In this document: positions 58,962-64,000 of the stretch, piece after piece
How positions within the stretch are numbered: the first letter of the stretch is position 1
How the letters are laid out: each line of letters opens with the position of its first letter
Assembly (NCBI GenBank): GCA_963788205.1
Contig: CAWBGG010000005.1
Location: forward strand, 62,001-126,000
DNA length: 64,000 nt
Origin: CAVVMA01 sp963788205
Lineage (GTDB): Bacteria > Desulfobacterota > Binatia > Binatales > Binataceae
Direction: 5' to 3'
Position numbers and translations under genes: made by a program
Notes under the pieces: model-generated
What the model saw: the letters and a program-made list of their open reading frames with translations, nothing else
Database searches by the model: none
What the model was told of the DNA's origin: nothing

Positions 58962-60632
58962 ATGGCAGAGTCACTCCGTGGCGATACTCTGAGCCGCACC
59001 TCCACGCCCCTCGCGCGGCGCGAGAGCTCACGCCCAGTTATGCTCATCGGCTTCCAGGAGCAGGCAAATCTCGGTCTCGGTTATCTCGCGGCCACGCTCC
59101 GACGGGAGGGTTACCGTGTCGAGGTTTTCGATTTCGAGCAGGACCGCGAGGATATTCTGGCGGCCGCCAAGTCGCTCGACCCGATCCTGATCGGTTTCTC
59201 GCTGATTTTCCAGTTCTACGTCGATCGCTTCGGCGCTCTTATCCGCTATCTCCGCGATAATGGCATCACCTGCCATTTCACGATGGGCGGGCATTTTCCG
59301 AGCCTTAGCTACCAACACACTATCGAGCTGGTCCCCGATCTCGACAGTGTAGTGCGTTTCGAGGGCGAAACCACCTTGTTGGAAATGGTTGATTTGCTGA
59401 GCGTCGGTAAAGACTGGCGCAACATAACCGGCATCGCGTACCGCAGCGGCGATGGAGTCGTGGCCACTGAGCTGCGCCCGCTGGTTCCCGATCTCGACTC
59501 GTTGCCCTACCCCGAGCGCGACGCAGGCCGCGGCACGGCTATCCTCGGTCGTCGTGCGATCCCGATACTGGCGAGCCGCGGGTGCATCCGCACGTGTTCG
59601 TTCTGCTCGATTCACGTCTTCTACCGGGTCGCGCCCGGCAAGGTAGTGCGCACCCGCAAGCCGGCGAAAGTGGCAGAGGAGATGCGCCTGCTGCACGAGC
59701 GCGATGGAATCACCATCTTCCTGTTTCAGGACGACGACTTCCCGCTGTACGGAGTGGTGTGGCAGCGATGGGCCCGCGAGTTCGTCGCCGAACTGCATCG
59801 CAACGGACTGCCCGGGCGCGTCATCTGGAAAATCAACTGCCGCGCTGACGCCGTTGATCCGGGGTTGTTTGCCGAGATGCGCGAAGCCGGCCTGTTCATG
59901 GTGTACATGGGACTCGAATCCGGCAGCGAAGAAAGCCTGACCACCCTTCACAAACAGATCACCGTCGAGGAAAACCTGCGCGCGGTCGCAACACTCAAAG
60001 GCCTCGGCATAATGTTCGAGTTTGGCTTCATGCTCTTCGATCCTTCGACAACGTTCGAATCGGTGTGCGACAACCTGGATTTCCTGCGCGCGATCGTCGG
60101 CGACGGGGCCGCGCCGGCCACCTTCTGCCGGATGATTCCCTACGACGGCACGCCCATTAAGGATGAGCTTGCCCGCGTGGGCCGCCTCAAGGGCGACATC
60201 TGTCATCCCGATTACGATTTTCTCGATCCCCGCGTGGATGGCTTCTTTCATGCATTGAACCAGATAGTCCATGTTTCAGGATGGATTCACGGCATCGGCG
60301 CGCTGACCGTCCAACTGCAGTACGTCAAGGGCGAGCTGGCCGCGATGGAAGCGCTTTCCCCGCCACTTCCCGGCATTTCCGACTACCGCGAGACGGTCCG
60401 CGGAATCACCAAGTCCGCCAACACGGTGCTGTTCCGTGTGGTTGACGATGTACTTCGCCAATATCGTGACGGAATGCCGCATCGATGGACCCCGCAAAAG
60501 GTCAGAGAGGCCTGCGTGGAGTTCCAGGAGAGTCTGGTGAACGAGCGCAATTCATTCGTCGCCCGCAACCAGGCGACTCTTATGCGCGCCCTAGAGGCGG
60601 ACTCATCTATCGCCGCCTCCGAAGCCTCCTAG
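58962..60632 (+). CDS. B12-binding-domain radical SAM protein
   Basis: 556 residues from ATG 58962; the in-frame ATG at 58932 is less likely. The N-terminal part (PVMLIGFQEQANLGLGYLAA ... DPILIGFSLIFQFY, FTMGGHFPSL) is a cobalamin-binding Rossmann domain without an obvious DxHxxG. The radical SAM cluster is Cys208-x3-Cys212-x2-Cys215 (ASRGCIRTCSFCSIH). FLFQDDDFPLYGVVW and LESGSEESLTTLHK are typical of the BchE/HpnJ/methyltransferase-like group. The C-terminal 130 residues are unique. Reaction unknown. Confidence 0.83.
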   Translation: MAESLRGDTLSRTSTPLARRESSRPVMLIGFQEQANLGLGYLAATLRREGYRVEVFDFEQDREDILAAAKSLDPILIGFSLIFQFYVDRFGALIRYLRDNGITCHFTMGGHFPSLSYQHTIELVPDLDSVVRFEGETTLLEMVDLLSVGKDWRNITGIAYRSGDGVVATELRPLVPDLDSLPYPERDAGRGTAILGRRAIPILASRGCIRTCSFCSIHVFYRVAPGKVVRTRKPAKVAEEMRLLHERDGITIFLFQDDDFPLYGVVWQRWAREFVAELHRNGLPGRVIWKINCRADAVDPGLFAEMREAGLFMVYMGLESGSEESLTTLHKQITVEENLRAVATLKGLGIMFEFGFMLFDPSTTFESVCDNLDFLRAIVGDGAAPATFCRMIPYDGTPIKDELARVGRLKGDICHPDYDFLDPRVDGFFHALNQIVHVSGWIHGIGALTVQLQYVKGELAAMEALSPPLPGISDYRETVRGITKSANTVLFRVVDDVLRQYRDGMPHRWTPQKVREACVEFQESLVNERNSFVARNQATLMRALEADSSIAASEAS

Positions 60633-60712
60633 GCCGGATTCTCGCTTCTCAATGAAAGGTATAGTCCGGATTCGGAATGTCGCGATCCCTTGAGGTGCGA
60701 AACTCCGCAAGC

Positions 60713-61366
60713 TCAGAAGCGCCTCGTGGAAGGCGATTCACCGCTAAAGGATCTCGCAAACTCTTCGGCCAACCGCTTAGTGTCCAAGAACCGCTCATAA
60801 GGAACGGTGCCGCATATAACGTCGAGCCAGCGATCAATTTCCTGTCCCGCGGCCTCCAACTCTTCGACCGCGATCCTGTAAACGTCAGAACCGCTGAGAA
60901 GGATGGTCTCCCTGGAACCGCCTTCAGATCCCTTCTTTGTGATCGCCGGATGATTCAGGATATCCCGCAACGCCTTGAGTTCCAGAGGCGGTGCCGCGCC
61001 GGATAGGCCTCGATGACCAACGAGGAAGCTGTGGACGGCTTCAACCTTGCTTTTGAGCGTCCAGCGGCCCGGGTTCCTTGGCCAATAGGCGGCGAAGGAG
61101 TCGTCTTCTCGTAGAACGCTGAAAACGTCTGAAACAACACCGTCAAGGTGCGAGAAAAGCGCAGCAGTAGCCGCTCGAACGCAGCGATAGCGCTGGGCAA
61201 GGTCGTCTACCCGCTCCGACACTCGGGCCTGCTCGGTGAAATATAAGAAATCCTCCCAGGTGTCGCCGATCAGATCGATAGCGAAAATAGTCGCGTCTTC
61301 GCCGGTAGTTTCTATCGAGGCACGAACTTTCCTGGCCCGAGCATCGATAATGACGTGTGTCCCCAA
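60713..61366 (-). CDS. Hypothetical protein
   Basis: 217 residues with a TTG start at 61366 and AGAGG 6-10 bases upstream. A soluble, mostly helical protein: GDTWEDFLYFTEQARVSERV, then TAALFSHLDGVVSDVF, then LKSKVEAVHSFLVGHRG. It lacks signal peptide, membrane span and recognisable motifs. Codon use is less GC-biased than neighbours, which may mean transfer. It stands alone, convergent with the radical SAM gene. Confidence 0.6.
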   Translation of the reverse strand: MGTHVIIDARARKVRASIETTGEDATIFAIDLIGDTWEDFLYFTEQARVSERVDDLAQRYRCVRAATAALFSHLDGVVSDVFSVLREDDSFAAYWPRNPGRWTLKSKVEAVHSFLVGHRGLSGAAPPLELKALRDILNHPAITKKGSEGGSRETILLSGSDVYRIAVEELEAAGQEIDRWLDVICGTVPYERFLDTKRLAEEFARSFSGESPSTRRF

Positions 61367-61656
61367 TGCGACCTCTTCGTGCGCTAACTCTTATTTAGCC
61401 GGGATTTCCGTTCTGACTCCCCGATTCCAACTCGCCTTGTAGACCGAACGCCCCTCTTCTGCAGGACTTTAGCGGGTTTTGGTCCACGATGTTACCAGCA
61501 GCACCGGGGGCCGCATTCGCATCTGGTGGGCACGCAACGCCGGGATCATGCACGGTAGCCGTTGAGTGATCGCCATTAACCTGTTGTCATCGCCGAGGCT
61601 GATGTGAAAAAATTGCGGCCTGGACGCTCCGACGGCGTCTCGCGACGAGGATCAGT

Positions 61657-62220
61657 TTGACGACTAACGAGGATAGGCTCAGCCGGCGGCGGTTTGTCCG
61701 GCTTGGCCTGCTCGCTTCGGCGGCTTGTTTTCTGCCGAGCCCGGCGCTGGCGGCGCTCTGGCCTGCCGGCCACGGCGCTCGGAAGCTCTCGTTTTACAAC
61801 CTCCATACCGATGAAACCCTGACGACCGTCTATTGGGCCGATGGCAAATACGTTCCGGAGGCTTTGAGCGAGATCAATTACATCCTGCGCGATTTCCGGC
61901 GCAATGCGGTCAAGCCTATCGATGCGCGTCTGCTTGATCTGCTGCACGCGCTGCGGGCGAATCTCGACACCAACGCTGCTTTCCAGGTGATCTCGGGCTA
62001 TCGGTCGCCGCTGACCAACGCGATGCTCCGCCGCGCGAGTGAAGGGGTGGCTGCGCACAGCCTGCACCTCAAAGGACAGGCGATAGACTTGAGAGTGCCG
62101 GGCAGAGAACTGTCGCTCGTGCGCGACGCCGCGCTCGCATTGCGAGGTGGCGGCGTGGGCTATTACCCTCGTTCTGATTTCGTACACGTGGACGTCGGCC
62201 GGATACGAACCTGGTCGTGA
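61657..62220 (+). CDS. Tat-exported murein peptidase, DUF882/M15 (MepK-like)
   Basis: 187 residues, TTG start with GAGG upstream. The N-terminus has the twin-arginine motif SRRRFVRLG at 9-17, then a hydrophobic stretch and an AxA site (SPALA). The M15-like domain binds zinc through His137-x6-Asp144 (SLHLKGQAIDLR) and His177 (FVHVDVG). MepK-type members cleave peptidoglycan cross-links, including meso-DAP-meso-DAP 3-3 links. The overlapping next gene is an L,D-transpeptidase that makes such links. The gap 61367-61656 before it is empty. Confidence 0.85.
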   Translation: MTTNEDRLSRRRFVRLGLLASAACFLPSPALAALWPAGHGARKLSFYNLHTDETLTTVYWADGKYVPEALSEINYILRDFRRNAVKPIDARLLDLLHALRANLDTNAAFQVISGYRSPLTNAMLRRASEGVAAHSLHLKGQAIDLRVPGRELSLVRDAALALRGGGVGYYPRSDFVHVDVGRIRTWS

Positions 62221-63971
62221 ATCGCGTTTGCCGACGGGCTCTCATTCTGGCGGCGCTGCTGGCCGTCCTAATTTCGCCAATTTGGCTCGGCTACGCATTA
62301 TGCAAGGAGCCGGCGGCCGGCAACTTCTCTGCTGGCAGCCCGCAGGGCCAATCCGGCGGGAATTTCTCAACACAGGCCCAAGGGGAAGTGAAGGGCCTGA
62401 TTGACGCCGGAATGCTTTCCGACCTGCGTTGGCCGAACTTTACTGATTATCGGATCCAGGTCAGCAAGTTTTACGATTCCGGCGGCTATTCGGCGGCCTG
62501 GGTGCGGGACGGTCAGCCAACTCCGCAAGCCCGCGCGATGATCGACCTCTTCAAACAGGCTGCGATGAGGGGACTCGACCCGGAGGCCTACGACGCCTCG
62601 CGCTGGGACGGCCGTATGGCCAAGCTGGCGCCGTCGGTATCGCCTCCTGACGAGACCGACCTCGTGCACTTCGATCTGGCGCTTACCGTCTCGACGATGC
62701 GTTTCATCTCCGACTTGCATATCGGCCGGGTGAACCCGCAGCATTTCAAGTTCGGTCTCGACGTCGGACCCAACAAGTACGACCTGCCGGAACTTCTGCG
62801 GACTGAGGTGCTTCAAGCTCAGGACGTCGATGCGGTAATCGCGAAGACCGAACCGCCCTACTCCGGCTACCGGCGAGCCAAGGCTGCGCTGGCGGCCTAT
62901 TGGAAGCTCGCCCAGCAGGGCGACGGCGAGCCGCTACCGATACCGGACAAGGCCGTCCGCCCCGGGAAAACGTATAAGAACCTGGCGCAGTTGATCGCGC
63001 GTTTGCGCCAGTTGGGAGACTACCCAGCTTCCCGCAGCGATACGCCGCCGGACGCGACAATCTATGACGGCGCCGTCGTGGACGCCGTCAAGCACTTCCA
63101 GCAACGGCACGGTCTGGAGCCCGACGGCACGTTGGGCAAGACCACTATCATCGCGCTCAATGTTCCGCTGAGCGTTCGAGTGCGGCAGCTCCAGCTCACG
63201 CTCGAGCGCTATCGATGGATGCCGCCCCACTTTCCCGAACCGCCTCTGCTGGTGAACATCCCCGAGTTCCGGCTGCGCACCTTTCATTGGGAGCCGCACG
63301 GGCCGGGAGGCCACCTGTCGATGAATGTCGTGGTCGGAAAGTCCTATCACCATCAGACGCCGGTATTCGCAGACAACATGCGATATCTGATTTTCCGTCC
63401 TTACTGGAATGTCCCGCCTTCGATCCAGCGCTCCGAGTTGGTGCCGAAGACCCGGCGCGACCGGAATTACCTGGCGGAAAAAGGCTTCGAAGTGACCGAC
63501 AGCCGCGGCGAATTTGTGACCGATGGGCCGGTGACCGACGAGGTCCTGAGCGGACTTGCCACAGGCGCGCTCAGTATCCGGCAGAAGCCCGGCCCCAAGA
63601 ATGCGCTGGGTCTGGTCAAGTTCATATTCCCGAATTCTTACAACGTGTATCTCCACAGTACGCCGGCACCGGAATTGTTCTCACGAGCCCGGCGCGATTT
63701 CAGCCACGGCTGTATCAGGGTTGAGGATCCGGTCGCTCTTGCGGCCTGGGTGCTGCGCGACAAACCCGAATGGAGCGTGGACCGAATACGCGCGGTGATG
63801 AACGGCGACCAGACGGTGCAGGTCAATCTCGACCAGCCAATCCCGGTCCTAATCCTCTATGCGACCGCGCTGGTCGAAGAGGACGGCGAAGTTCTGTTCT
63901 TCGACGACATCTACGGCCACGACGCAGAGCTCGAGCAAGTGCTGGCCGGCGGCTATCCATATCCGGACTGA
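62217..63971 (+). CDS. L,D-transpeptidase (YcbB/LdtD-like)
   Basis: 584 residues from GTG 62217, overlapping the upstream stop by 4 bases (GTGA). The N-terminal signal/anchor is RRALILAALLAVLISPIWLGYAL. A region of about 220 residues precedes a peptidoglycan-binding domain (YDGAVVDAVKHFQQRHGLEPDGTLGKTTI near 283-311) and the YkuD catalytic domain with His497-Gly-Cys499 (SHGCIRVED). Domain order and length match YcbB/LdtD, which forms 3-3 cross-links in the periplasm. It is co-translated with a peptidase that could cut those links. Confidence 0.9.
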   Translation: MNRVCRRALILAALLAVLISPIWLGYALCKEPAAGNFSAGSPQGQSGGNFSTQAQGEVKGLIDAGMLSDLRWPNFTDYRIQVSKFYDSGGYSAAWVRDGQPTPQARAMIDLFKQAAMRGLDPEAYDASRWDGRMAKLAPSVSPPDETDLVHFDLALTVSTMRFISDLHIGRVNPQHFKFGLDVGPNKYDLPELLRTEVLQAQDVDAVIAKTEPPYSGYRRAKAALAAYWKLAQQGDGEPLPIPDKAVRPGKTYKNLAQLIARLRQLGDYPASRSDTPPDATIYDGAVVDAVKHFQQRHGLEPDGTLGKTTIIALNVPLSVRVRQLQLTLERYRWMPPHFPEPPLLVNIPEFRLRTFHWEPHGPGGHLSMNVVVGKSYHHQTPVFADNMRYLIFRPYWNVPPSIQRSELVPKTRRDRNYLAEKGFEVTDSRGEFVTDGPVTDEVLSGLATGALSIRQKPGPKNALGLVKFIFPNSYNVYLHSTPAPELFSRARRDFSHGCIRVEDPVALAAWVLRDKPEWSVDRIRAVMNGDQTVQVNLDQPIPVLILYATALVEEDGEVLFFDDIYGHDAELEQVLAGGYPYPD

Positions 63972-64000
63972 ATGGCATCATGAAGTCAGAAGTGCTCGCC

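Noticed and set aside
1..64000. tRNA, rRNA or CRISPR arrays
   Set aside because: I scanned for cloverleaf-like TTCGA arms with CCA ends and for regularly spaced direct repeats and found none that I could support.

Overview
The window is high-GC, gene-dense bacterial chromosome. It carries heptose sugar-nucleotide genes, a Tat-exported murein peptidase next to an L,D-transpeptidase, and several secreted proteins of unknown function, so the cell is probably Gram-negative. I see no rRNA, tRNA or ribosomal protein genes to place it. The mix of actinobacterial-type steroid genes, a full inositol pathway and a molybdopterin enzyme suggests an uncultivated soil lineage; Candidatus Binatota-like is only a guess.

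Layout. 0-3 kb: a partial sugar-nucleotide epimerase, an exported methyltransferase-like protein, a PIN toxin/antitoxin pair and a hairpin repeat. 3-20.8 kb: a plus-strand steroid catabolic cluster with hsaA-like, kstD, an SDR, a second ketosteroid dehydrogenase-like flavoprotein, an SDR, kshB-like, hsaC, ipdA, ipdB, ipdC, echA20-like, two acyl-CoA dehydrogenases and an ipdF-like gene. It is interrupted at 8577-10685 by an intact IS1595-family element with three extra ORFs, 28-bp terminal inverted repeats and an 8-bp target duplication. 20.9-27.3 kb: minus-strand genes, namely four unknown envelope or zinc-ribbon proteins, a Phd-type antitoxin beside a RelE toxin remnant cut by a MITE-like palindrome, a CaiB/BaiF CoA-transferase, a nitrilase-family hydrolase, a rhodanese and a secreted protein. 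27.4-33 kb: tadA and a GDP-heptose module (gmhB, gmhA, transaldolase-like, hddA, hddC, epimerase). 33.3-42.7 kb: an inositol operon iolE-B-C-aldolase-D-A-G plus a second Gfo/Idh oxidoreductase; iolA is frameshifted. 42.7-44.9 kb: glgB.

44.94-49.21 kb is the most unusual part. A three-gene module (protein kinase, superfamily 1 helicase-like ATPase, unknown 495-residue protein) lies between two identical 27-bp direct repeats. The right copy is the 3' end of a moaD-like gene, including its Gly-Gly codons. This looks like site-specific integration into the end of a protein-coding gene, and the module resembles a defence or stress system. The kinase carries a +1 frameshift and the helicase an in-frame amber codon, so this copy is either decaying or affected by sequence errors.

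49.2-64 kb: moaD and a beta-propeller-like protein, a type I sulfatase, small unknown proteins, a molybdopterin oxidoreductase with a nitrate-reductase-associated protein, a divergent MocR-type regulator with a clear palindromic operator, a radical SAM protein, an unknown protein, and an overlapping pair of peptidoglycan enzymes. Most long antisense ORFs in this GC-rich sequence are shadows and were left out.
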